From the NCBI GenBank assembly GCA_965116935.1, contig OZ220737.1, positions 1,550,001 through 1,614,000 of the forward strand: a DNA stretch of 64,000 nt. Direction: 5' to 3'. Position 1 is the first letter of the stretch. The number at the start of each line of letters is the position of its first letter. This document shows positions 17,567-24,904 of the stretch, piece by piece. A program made the translations under genes and the position numbers. This stretch comes from VXYL01 sp965116935 (GTDB lineage: Bacteria > Pseudomonadota > Gammaproteobacteria > Pseudomonadales > Azotimanducaceae). The notes beneath the pieces were generated by a model. It ran no database searches. It worked only from the letters and a program-made list of their open reading frames with translations, and had not been told where the DNA came from.

Positions 17567-17612
17567 GGAGCCTTCAGCTTGGAGGAGCGCGAGGGGCCTA
17601 CCCTCGCCAGAG
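17567..17612 (+). repeat. Palindromic element (intergenic copy)
   Basis: Diverged copy of the 45-48-bp element (GAGCCTTCAGC...GGAGCGCGAGGGGCC.ACCCTCG) between glmM and amtB. A shorter GGAGGGCGAGACG palindrome half lies at 17440-17455, just after the glmM stop. The rest of the 365-bp gap 17435-17799 shows no gene. Confidence 0.7.
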
Positions 17613-17730
17613 AAGCTCCATCACGCTCCTTGCGCCGAAGGCGAAGCAACCAAGGCCCCGAAGATGCAACCAGCCCCCTCCCCGCGAGACGGGCCCTGTC
17701 GCGCAAGCGCACCGTTCCTCGATACCTGAA

Positions 17731-17759
17731 GCGGCCCGGCACCTCTGCGGCCGGGCCGC
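17731..17759 (-). terminator. Strong hairpin between converging glmM and amtB
   Basis: GCGGCCCGG and CCGGGCCGC form a perfect 9-bp GC stem around an 11-nt loop, 40 bp beyond the amtB stop. There is no clear U-run on either strand, so it may be only part of a terminator. Confidence 0.4.
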
Positions 17760-17799
17760 CCCTCCGCAAAGACCAATCGTTGCGGAAGGAATGTCGGGC

Positions 17800-19197
17800 T
17801 TACGCTCCCTCCGTATCCTCCTGATCCGGCATCACTACGAATTCCGGATATGCCTCGATCTTGAGTTCTGCCACGTCCTGCCCCATGGCCTCGACCCTTT
17901 CGGTGACGCGCAGGCCAATCGTCTTGCCGAGCACGAACCAGACGACGAAGGACGAAGCGCTGACGAACGCGCCGATGGCGACGATGCCGATGAGCTGCGG
18001 CACCAGGCTCGCGCCGGCAGCTATGCAGGCGGCGAGGGTTCCCCAGATGCCAGCCACGAGGTGGCCAGAGATGGCGCCCACCACGTCGTCCACCCGCAAC
18101 TGCTCCAAGAGCTTCATGCCCAAGGAGCAGAGCACGCCGCCGACGGCGCCGATGATGATGGCCCAATAGTGATCGACGATGTCCGGCCCGGCCGTGATGG
18201 AGACGAGGCCGGCGATGGCGCCGTTCAAGATCGCCAGCAAGTCAACGCGCCCGAACAGCCACTGCGAGACAGCGAGCGCCGCCAACACGCCGCCGGCGGC
18301 GCCTAGGTTGGTGTTCACCAGCACGTTGGACATCGCCACCGCATCCGCAGCGCTACCGAGAGCCAGTTGCGATCCGCCGTTGAAGCCGAACCAGCCGAGC
18401 CAAAGGATGAACACGCCCAAGGTCACGATGGGCACGTTGGAGGGGGGAGTCGTGCGAATGCTGCCGTCTGCACGGTACTTGTGCCGACGAGGCCCGACCA
18501 GGATGGCGCCCACCAAGGCCGCCCAGCCGCCGGTGGAGTGGACGATGGTGGAACCGGCAAAGTCTTGGAAGCCGAGTTGGTAGAGCCAGCCCTCGCCCCA
18601 GGTCCATGCCCCCACGACGGGGTAGATGACGCCGGTGAGGAAAACGGTGAAGGCCAAGAACGACCACAGCCGCACCCGCTCTGCCAGCGTGCCGGAGATG
18701 ATCGACGCGGTGGTGGCCACGAACACCATCTGGAAGAACCAGTTCGAACCGCTTGAGTAGCCGGACTCAATCACCTCGGTAGCGCTGCCTTCGTCGTTTA
18801 CGAGCGCCTGTTCCGCCCCGGTTGGGGCATGGAAGAGCTGCAACGAGCCGATGAAGCTGCCCACATCGGTGTACATGAGGTTGTAACCGATGAGGTAGTA
18901 CATGATCCCGGCGATGGAGTAGAGCCCGATGTTCTTGAGGCAAATCACCGAGGCGTTCTTGGTGCGCACCGAGCCTGCCTCCAGCATCGTGAAGCCGGCG
19001 CACATCCACATCACCAATGCGCCCCAGACCAGGAACGAGAAGGTATTGACGATGAACTGGGTCTCGGCGTCCGTTGCCCAAGCCGTCGGCGCCGCAAGTG
19101 TCGCACCTAGCAGGAAGACGCCCCGCATCGCAACACGGGCGGTCATGCGCCGAGCCACCGCAGGCTCCTTGCGCTGCACGATCGGTTGTTCCGCCAT
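17800..19197 (-). CDS. amtB: Ammonium transporter
   Basis: 465-residue Amt/Mep/Rh channel. A cleavable signal peptide (ending AAPTAWATD around residue 43) is followed by eleven membrane spans. The pore signatures VHSTGGWAALVGA and the second pore His in GAISGHLVAGIWGTL are present, along with the Amt signature GGxLALGSAADA. No glnK/P-II gene is adjacent, unlike the usual glnK-amtB pair. Convergent with glmM and divergent from tpiA. Confidence 0.95.
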   Translation of the reverse strand: MAEQPIVQRKEPAVARRMTARVAMRGVFLLGATLAAPTAWATDAETQFIVNTFSFLVWGALVMWMCAGFTMLEAGSVRTKNASVICLKNIGLYSIAGIMYYLIGYNLMYTDVGSFIGSLQLFHAPTGAEQALVNDEGSATEVIESGYSSGSNWFFQMVFVATTASIISGTLAERVRLWSFLAFTVFLTGVIYPVVGAWTWGEGWLYQLGFQDFAGSTIVHSTGGWAALVGAILVGPRRHKYRADGSIRTTPPSNVPIVTLGVFILWLGWFGFNGGSQLALGSAADAVAMSNVLVNTNLGAAGGVLAALAVSQWLFGRVDLLAILNGAIAGLVSITAGPDIVDHYWAIIIGAVGGVLCSLGMKLLEQLRVDDVVGAISGHLVAGIWGTLAACIAAGASLVPQLIGIVAIGAFVSASSFVVWFVLGKTIGLRVTERVEAMGQDVAELKIEAYPEFVVMPDQEDTEGA

Positions 19198-19369
19198 CTC
19201 GATATCCCCTCAAATGACGAGCTTCGATTAAAGCACGCACGAAGCGCTTCCGCCGCCTTGAAAGGGAATGTGGGCCAATCCAGCGAGAGCGCCGCATGCG
19301 CGGTGGCGGCGGTACGGTGTCGCTGATAGGATTGCGCGCCTTTTGTTGCGGGCGGGAAGCAAGCCGGAC

Positions 19370-20122
19370 ATGCGGCGGGCGCTGGTGGCGGCGAATTGGA
19401 AAATGAACGCCTCGGTGGCCGCCATCGATGCCTTCGTGCGCGCATGGCAGCGGCCGTCGGGTGACGTGGACGTCGTCTTCTGTCCGCCCTTTGCGTACGT
19501 GGATCGACTCGTTGCCGCCTTCACGGGAGACGTTCAGATTGGCGTGCAGGACGTTGGCGTCGAAGCGCGTGGCGCGTTCACTGGCGAGCACTCCGCCGAG
19601 ATGGCGGCAGATTTGGGCGCGGCATACTGCATCGTCGGCCACTCGGAGCGGCGGGCGATGCATGGTGAGGACGACGCAGTGGTTGCGGACAAGTTCCGGG
19701 CTACGCTGCGCGCCGGATTGACGCCGGTGCTTTGCGTGGGTGAGACGCTGTCGGAACGCCGCGCCGGCGAGGCCAAGGAGACGGTTTTGCGACAGCTCGA
19801 TGCGGTGCTGAACGACTCGGGCGCCCAGCCATTCGCCGACGCGGTGGTGGCCTATGAACCGGTGTGGGCCATCGGCACCGGCGTGACGGCGAGTCCGGAG
19901 CAAGCTGCCGAGATGCACGGCACCATCCGGCAACGCTTGGCGGCAGCGGATGCGGGAGCGGCCGCCGCCGTGCGCATCGTCTATGGCGGCAGCGTCAAAC
20001 CGGACAATGCGGCCCTGTTGTTCGCCCAAGGCGACATCGACGGCGGCCTGGTTGGCGGAGCGTCGCTGGACCCGCGCGAATTCGCCGCCATTTGCACTGC
20101 TGCAGCGGCGGTGGGCCAGTGA
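19370..20122 (+). CDS. tpiA: Triosephosphate isomerase
   Basis: 250-residue TIM barrel that interconverts dihydroxyacetone phosphate and glyceraldehyde-3-phosphate. I start it at the ATG at 19370 (MRRALVAANWKMN), which gives family length and puts the active-site Lys in NWKMN; an in-frame start at 19268 would add 34 unconserved residues. Catalytic His in GHSERR, catalytic Glu in YEPVWAIGTG, phosphate loop GGSVKP. It precedes secG, as often seen in bacteria. Confidence 0.96.
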   Translation: MRRALVAANWKMNASVAAIDAFVRAWQRPSGDVDVVFCPPFAYVDRLVAAFTGDVQIGVQDVGVEARGAFTGEHSAEMAADLGAAYCIVGHSERRAMHGEDDAVVADKFRATLRAGLTPVLCVGETLSERRAGEAKETVLRQLDAVLNDSGAQPFADAVVAYEPVWAIGTGVTASPEQAAEMHGTIRQRLAAADAGAAAAVRIVYGGSVKPDNAALLFAQGDIDGGLVGGASLDPREFAAICTAAAAVGQ

Positions 20123-20213
20123 GAGCCTTTAGCCATGGGAGCACAAGGGGCTTCCCTTCGAAGAGAGAGCCCTCAGCGCGGGGGAGCGCGAGGGGCCTTC
20201 CCTCGAAAGAAGG
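20122..20213 (+). repeat. Two tandem palindromic elements between tpiA and secG
   Basis: Two head-to-tail copies of the 45-48-bp element begin right at the tpiA stop codon: a diverged one (about 20122-20165) and one close to consensus (about 20166-20213). The frame of secG stays open through both, so an automatic caller could wrongly extend secG upstream to 20135. Confidence 0.8.
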
Positions 20214-20242
20214 GCCGATGGGAACGAAATGAGGATTACCAA

Positions 20243-20596
20243 GTGAGCACAATCGAAACCGTCCTCCTGATCCTGCTCGTCGCCGACGCGATCGCGCTCG
20301 GCGTCTTGGTGCTCCTGCAGCAGGGCAAGGGCGCCGATGTGGGCGCGGCGTTTGGTGCTGGCGGCGCCAATACCATGTTCGGCAGCGCCGGTGCGGCCTC
20401 TTTCCTCACCAAGATGACGGTCTGGCTCGCCATCGGCTTCTTCGCCATCTCCTTTGGCCTAGCCTGGACGGCCAAGGAACGAGCTGCCGCCATGCAATCA
20501 CTGGGGCTTCCCGAACTCGAGGCCCCGGCCCCGCCGGAGGCACCAGACTTGACTACCGAACCCGATTCGGTAGATTCCGACATTCCCGACTTCTGA
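20243..20596 (+). CDS. secG: Preprotein translocase subunit SecG
   Basis: 117-residue inner-membrane protein, the small subunit of SecYEG. The GTG at 20243 has a GAGGA ribosome-binding site 7 nt upstream. Two membrane spans (about residues 3-21 and 54-73) flank the conserved LLQQGKGADVGAAFGAG and NTMFGSAGAASFLTK. The C-terminal acidic, proline-rich tail is usual. The tRNA-Leu(GAG) gene follows 48 bp downstream, as in E. coli secG-leuU. Confidence 0.94.
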   Translation: MSTIETVLLILLVADAIALGVLVLLQQGKGADVGAAFGAGGANTMFGSAGAASFLTKMTVWLAIGFFAISFGLAWTAKERAAAMQSLGLPELEAPAPPEAPDLTTEPDSVDSDIPDF

Positions 20597-20644
20597 CGGA
20601 CACCGCGCGGCCGAGTGCTGGCCCCGCGGCGGCCCTGAAGACAT

Positions 20645-20731
20645 GCCGAAGTGGTGAAATCGGTAGACACGCCATCTTGAGGGGGTGGTGAGCGTTCGCT
20701 CGTGGAGGTTCGAGTCCTCTCTTCGGCACCA
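20645..20731 (+). tRNA. leuU: tRNA-Leu (GAG anticodon)
   Basis: Complete class II tRNA with encoded CCA. Acceptor stem GCCGAAG / CTTCGGC, D arm TGGTGAAATCGGTAGACA, anticodon stem CCATC/GGTGG around loop TTGAGGG (anticodon GAG, reads CUC), long variable arm GTGAGCGTTCGCTCGT, and T arm GGAGGTTCGAGTCCTC. The location downstream of secG is conserved in gammaproteobacteria. Confidence 0.97.
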
Positions 20732-20741
20732 AACCCTCACT

Positions 20742-20937
20742 TGGCAGTTCGCCCAAGCGAACTGCCGCGGTGCCCGCAACGTGCGCCGTTGTAGGGGACG
20801 GGCTTGTCCCGTCTCGAACTCGTCGATGCTTTCAACACGGGCGGGGACAAGTCCGGGACAAGCCCCGCCCCTACGCGTCCCGTGCCGAGTCCATCGGCGC
20901 GTTCGACACCTGCGGGGACAAGCCCCGCCCGTACGGC
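20742..20937 (+). repeat. Repeat cluster after tRNA-Leu
   Basis: Contains the CAGTTCGC palindrome (20742-20766) and three copies of a GGGGACAAG/CTTGTCC palindrome related to TAGGGGCGACCCTTG (about 20791-20815, 20841-20873, 20911-20937). No gene lies between the tRNA and the end of the glycosyltransferase gene. Confidence 0.75.
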
Positions 20938-20950
20938 GAATGAGCCCGGC

Positions 20951-22903
20951 TCATACGGGGTAGCTGGGGTACAGCGAGATCATTGACAGCTTCGGGTTGA
21001 AGTAAGGGTCGGAAGGGCATTGCGCGATCATTGCCCGAAGGCGCTCGACGTCGGCTTCCGGGTCCCTCTTCGTGCGCGATTGCGACTCGTGGTGCACCAA
21101 CCGCACATCCGGCAGATAGACGTTCCGGCGTCCGGCGCGCATGGCTCGGATGCAGAACTCCACATCGCTGCCGACGACGCGGTAGCCTTGGTCGAAGCCG
21201 CCGATGGCATCGACGGTGCTGCGCGCCACGGCGAGGCAGGCGCCGGTCACTGCCGAGACGTTGCGGGGCACGGTCGGCGGAACGAACATGTGCTCGCCGG
21301 CATCTGGGTGAGTGCCGACATAGATGTGATCGGCGCAGCCGCCGAAGCCGGTAACGACGCCAGCGTGCTGGATGAGGCCGTCCGGGTAGAGCAGCAAGCC
21401 GCCGACGGCGCCGACATCCGGGCGCAGGGCTACGTCGGCGAGCCGATCGACCCAGCCTTCGCACGCAGCCTCGGTATCGTTGTTGAGGAACAGGAACACA
21501 TCCCCTTCGGCATGCCGCATGGCCTGGTTGTTGAGTCGACTCCAGTTGAACGGTTCCGGTGCCTCCACCACCTTGAGTACAGGAAACCTCGCCGGCGCGG
21601 TGGCGAGCCAGCGCTTGGTTTCCGGGGCGACCGAGCCGTTGTCGATGACGATGCACTCGAAGGAGCCTTGGTTCGTCGCGTGGATTCCCTCGATGCAGGG
21701 CGCGAGCAAATCGATGCGGTCTCGGGTCGGGATGATGATCGACACCTTGCCAGCGCCGGAGTCGCGAGAGCCGAAGCTGCAGGTCCAGCCGTCCCGATTC
21801 TCGCGCACTTCCGCCCGTTCGCCGTAGCAACCACGCAAATGTTGGACTAGATGCTCCGGAATCTCGGCTTTGGTGCTCTCTTTCGAGGGGAGGCCCCTCG
21901 TGCTCCCCCGCGCTGAGGGCTCCGCGATTAGCCTGTGTATCGTGAAGGCACCGACGTGTTCCACGCGCTCCGCGGCTTCCGTCAGCACCAAGGCAAGACT
22001 GTGGAGATCGGCAACCGCTGGCTCCGTCTGTTCGGCAACGCTGCGGGCGAGATCTGCGGTCAGCACCAGACAGGATGACATGTAATCCCTGTAGAGCAGC
22101 AGGTCCGGCGAGAAGGCTGGCTTGAACACGGGTCGGCCGCGCTCGCCAAACTCATCGATCTCGTCCTCGTCCCCGTAGAGCAGCGTGCTGCCCGTCGCTG
22201 TCAAGGGCATGTCACCCGGAATGCAGCCTGGGGCCAGCAAGGCGATGTAGCGAACGTGCCCCTCGCTTGCCGCAATGGACCGCCGCAGGCCACGGAGCAA
22301 GTCCCTGGCTGCATTGCCTTCACTGTCAACGATGCACGCCTTGTGCCCCGTCGCTTCGAAGTGCGCCTCGACCTGCGGACGCTGCTCCTGCTCGACGACC
22401 ACGACCAAGTCGAGCCAAGGCTTGCGCTGTGCCGACATCAGCGCAAGAAATGCCGCAAGTTGCCCAGCCGGCACGCCTACGGACGCCAGCACAGCGCTCA
22501 CTTGGCCATCGGGGGGCTGCGCCGGCGCCGTCCGAGCCAACCAGCGTCGATACCGCTTGCCATCGGTGCGGCCGACGTAGCTCACCGCCATGACCATCCA
22601 GGCCACGAGATGTCGCCACTGTCCCGCTGCCAAGGTGCGCGTGGCGCGCTTCAGGAAACCGACGGTGCCGCCAGCGAACTGCACGCAGGCGCCGAGGTTT
22701 GCCAGCAGCCAACCGAGGCGGTTCAGGCGGCGAAGGATGGTCCGGGATAGGCCGTCTCTTGTTTCGAGGGGAGGCCCCTCGCGCTCCCCTGCGCTGAAGG
22801 CTCTTGTTTCGAGGGGAGGCCCCTCGTGCTCCTCCGAGCTGATGGCTCTATCCTTCGGCATGCATTTGCCCGGCATCGGCTGGTTGCGCGCAGAAAGTAG
22901 CAT
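20951..22903 (-). CDS. Family 2 glycosyltransferase with N-terminal extra domain
   Basis: About 650 residues, two-part surface-polysaccharide glycosyltransferase. The C-terminal GT-A domain begins near residue 365 (KVSIIIPTRDRIDLL) and has FLNNDTEA as the DxD-like nucleotide-sugar site and FDQGYRVVGSDVEFCIR near its end. The N-terminal half (about residues 100-320) resembles the first GT-like domain of O-antigen/rhamnan glycosyltransferases, with LYGDEDEIDEFGERGRPVFKP. Three copies of the palindromic element are in frame: two at residues about 19-50 (EGPPLETR twice) and one at about 327-344 (EPSARGSTRGLPSKES). The true start could be downstream of the N-terminal copies; an ATG at 22861 is one alternative. 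Confidence 0.82.
   Translation of the reverse strand: MLLSARNQPMPGKCMPKDRAISSEEHEGPPLETRAFSAGEREGPPLETRDGLSRTILRRLNRLGWLLANLGACVQFAGGTVGFLKRATRTLAAGQWRHLVAWMVMAVSYVGRTDGKRYRRWLARTAPAQPPDGQVSAVLASVGVPAGQLAAFLALMSAQRKPWLDLVVVVEQEQRPQVEAHFEATGHKACIVDSEGNAARDLLRGLRRSIAASEGHVRYIALLAPGCIPGDMPLTATGSTLLYGDEDEIDEFGERGRPVFKPAFSPDLLLYRDYMSSCLVLTADLARSVAEQTEPAVADLHSLALVLTEAAERVEHVGAFTIHRLIAEPSARGSTRGLPSKESTKAEIPEHLVQHLRGCYGERAEVRENRDGWTCSFGSRDSGAGKVSIIIPTRDRIDLLAPCIEGIHATNQGSFECIVIDNGSVAPETKRWLATAPARFPVLKVVEAPEPFNWSRLNNQAMRHAEGDVFLFLNNDTEAACEGWVDRLADVALRPDVGAVGGLLLYPDGLIQHAGVVTGFGGCADHIYVGTHPDAGEHMFVPPTVPRNVSAVTGACLAVARSTVDAIGGFDQGYRVVGSDVEFCIRAMRAGRRNVYLPDVRLVHHESQSRTKRDPEADVERLRAMIAQCPSDPYFNPKLSMISLYPSYPV
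21873..21923 (-). repeat. Palindromic element inside glycosyltransferase (internal copy)
   Basis: Near-consensus copy in the gene's sense orientation, translated EPSARGSTRGLPSKES. It falls in the linker between the two glycosyltransferase domains. Confidence 0.8.
22755..22849 (-). repeat. Two tandem palindromic elements at glycosyltransferase N-terminus
   Basis: Two head-to-tail copies, translated in a different frame from the internal copy: both give REGPPLETR or HEGPPLETR. This shows that the element can be read in at least two sense frames without stops. Confidence 0.8.
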
Positions 22904-22985
22904 GGTGCGCTTGCGGACCTACAGGTCGTTGCGCTCCCTCCGGGTAGAAGCGTGCTGCCATGGAACACCTGATAAGATTTGTGAC

Positions 22986-24866
22986 GTGACCTCGACGTCA
23001 GACACGACCGGACGGAAGCAACAGCAAGCCGCTTCACGTGGCTTGCTGGCGCGTGCGGCCGGCTTCCTGCGTCGGCTCTTCGTCTCTGGTGGATCCGCAT
23101 CCGCGGCACGCCAACCGGCTGAGCCGGCCGGGAGCATCGACGACCTTGCCGGGACTGACGCCGGGCCGGACGCGGCGGCGAGGGCGCCTAGGGAGGAGCC
23201 CTCAGCCCAGGGGAGCACCAGGGGCCTCCCCTCGAAGGAGGAGTCCGCCCCTGCACCTCAGGGCCGGGTGCCGCCAGCCTCCAGGGAACGACCACCCGGT
23301 GTCGGCCCGAAGTACGCCCCGCTTTACCATCACCTGTGCGACGTCGAAGGCGATGTCTGGAAGACCACTTTCGCCGAGATTCGATCCATTCTGGACAATC
23401 CCCTGCCGCGCTCCGCCTTGATCTATCCCGCCTGGTGGGCCAACACGGGCAAGAGCCAATCCAACGCCTGGCTCAAGGCCGGCTGGTCCACGCAGGAAGT
23501 GAACCTGCACTCCGCCACCCTCACCTTCTTTCGTTCCGGCGGCTTGCAGAAGGCCGCTGACGAAGCCGCCACTGGCGACAGCGACAGCGAAGGCAGCGAT
23601 ACCACCCCTGCGACAGAAGGTGGCGCTCCCGCCCTCCCCGCCGGCGCCGAAGAGGCGCGCAGCGAAGCGGACCGCATTCGCCTGTTTACCTTCGCCACCG
23701 TGATCGCGCCGGCGAGAAACGCGAACCAGCAAACCGTGACCGTGCGCGCCGGCGACCTGCACAAGGAAATGGGGCTGCAGAACCGCTACGCCAGCGTGGT
23801 AAACGCCTTGCGCGGGCGGAAGTTCGCCGCTTTGGCGGACGTGACGATTGTTCACCAAGAGGGTGCGCGAGTTGGCGCCAGCACCCAATTCACCTTTGCT
23901 CTCTCGGACGTGGCTGCTGGTGAGCAGGCGGCACCGGTTGCCGCGGCGGAGCCGGCTTGGCAGGAGCCTTCAGCGCGGAGCGCGAGGGGCTTCCCCTCGC
24001 AGCAAGAGCCTTCAGCGCGGGGGAGCGCGAGGGGCTTCCCCTCGATGGAAGAGCCCTCAGCGCGGCGGACCGTCTCAACTCCTCCTGCGACGGCTGAGGC
24101 ACCGCCCGCCGTGGTCGAAGCACGGGCGGCTACGCCGCCAACTGCACCCGCAGCCGATGCGGGAACCGCCGCAATGGTTCCCCGGACGAGGTACTCGGGC
24201 CCGGCCAGAACCGTGGTGGTGATTCAGGGCGGCGAAGACAAGGTGGCGAGTGCCGGCCACATGGTTCTGCCCGACGGCCGCCCTGTCGTGTTCGTGGCCG
24301 AACCGGGCGTTGCGCCGAGCGACCCGGGAACGGCCTATCGCCGACCCGACGACCGCGCCGACGGCATCCAGACTTTCCGGGACGCACTTGTCGCCTACAA
24401 CGGTACGCCCGAGGACAATCCCTTGGGTCTGTTGCCAGCTTGGCGGTTGTACGAAGACGACGCCTATCGCACGCTGGCAGAGGGGGTCGAGCCCGAGAAC
24501 CTTTTCATCCTCTCGGCCGGCTGGGGTCTCATCGAGTCGGACTTCCTCACCCCCACCTACGACATTACGTTCAGCAACGGCGTAGCCACCTACAAACGCC
24601 GGCGCCCGCGAGATTCCTACAACGACCTCCGCCGCCTGCCGAGTGAAGGAACCAGCCGGGTCGTCTTCGCCGGCGGCGCCGACTACATCCCGCTCTTTCT
24701 CGAATTGACGGAAGGCATCGCAACCGAGCGCATCGTCTATCACCACGCCAACCGAGTTCCCCTCGCTTCCGACGCCCAGTTCGTGCCCGTCGAATCAGAC
24801 GACACCAATGACTGGCACCTCCAATGGGCCCGCGACTACGCCGCGGGGAAGGTGGCTTTGCCTTAG
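22986..24866 (+). CDS. Multidomain protein of unknown function (DUF7662-like N-terminal part, YaaA/DUF6884-like C-terminal part)
   Basis: About 626 residues from a GTG at 22986; an ATG at 22902 overlapping the divergent glycosyltransferase start is an alternative. Residues about 110-180 (YAPLYHHLCDVEGDVWKTTF, then PAWWANTGKSQSNAWLKAGW) resemble a small domain that I associate with DUF7662. A DNA/RNA-helix-like segment with LHKEMGLQNRYASVVNALRG follows. Residues about 400-625 form a separate domain with GRPVVFVAEPG, NPLGLLPAWRLYEDDAYR and LFILSAGWGLIESDFLTPTYDITFS, a pattern seen in YaaA/DUF6884-type proteins. The linkers contain in-frame palindromic elements at about residues 71-86 and 326-360. 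The family names are remembered, not searched; function unknown. Confidence 0.7.
   Translation: MTSTSDTTGRKQQQAASRGLLARAAGFLRRLFVSGGSASAARQPAEPAGSIDDLAGTDAGPDAAARAPREEPSAQGSTRGLPSKEESAPAPQGRVPPASRERPPGVGPKYAPLYHHLCDVEGDVWKTTFAEIRSILDNPLPRSALIYPAWWANTGKSQSNAWLKAGWSTQEVNLHSATLTFFRSGGLQKAADEAATGDSDSEGSDTTPATEGGAPALPAGAEEARSEADRIRLFTFATVIAPARNANQQTVTVRAGDLHKEMGLQNRYASVVNALRGRKFAALADVTIVHQEGARVGASTQFTFALSDVAAGEQAAPVAAAEPAWQEPSARSARGFPSQQEPSARGSARGFPSMEEPSARRTVSTPPATAEAPPAVVEARAATPPTAPAADAGTAAMVPRTRYSGPARTVVVIQGGEDKVASAGHMVLPDGRPVVFVAEPGVAPSDPGTAYRRPDDRADGIQTFRDALVAYNGTPEDNPLGLLPAWRLYEDDAYRTLAEGVEPENLFILSAGWGLIESDFLTPTYDITFSNGVATYKRRRPRDSYNDLRRLPSEGTSRVVFAGGADYIPLFLELTEGIATERIVYHHANRVPLASDAQFVPVESDDTNDWHLQWARDYAAGKVALP
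23196..23243 (+). repeat. Palindromic element inside hypothetical protein (copy 1)
   Basis: Sense-orientation copy encoding EPSAQGSTRGLPSKEES in the linker just before the first recognisable domain. Confidence 0.8.
23962..24067 (+). repeat. Tandem palindromic elements inside hypothetical protein (two and a third copies)
   Basis: Two full head-to-tail copies and the beginning of a third, encoding EPSARSARGFPSQQ, EPSARGSARGFPSMEE and EPSARR. They lie in the linker between the middle and C-terminal domains. The first copy is 3 bp shorter (one codon), so the frame is kept. Confidence 0.82.
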
Positions 24867-24904
24867 CTTGGCTAGGAGGCTGCGCCGCTTTTCGCGGCAA
24901 GGTT

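Noticed and set aside
17731..17759. Confident bidirectional intrinsic terminator
   Set aside because: The stem is strong, but neither side has a T-run, so it is listed only with low confidence.
16633..18306. A 557-codon plus-strand frame across glmM and amtB
   Set aside because: It overlaps two well-supported genes in another frame and strand and has no recognisable domain.
20135..20596. Longer SecG beginning at 20135
   Set aside because: The added 36 residues are the translation of two palindromic elements. The GTG at 20243 has a good ribosome-binding site and gives the normal SecG N-terminus.
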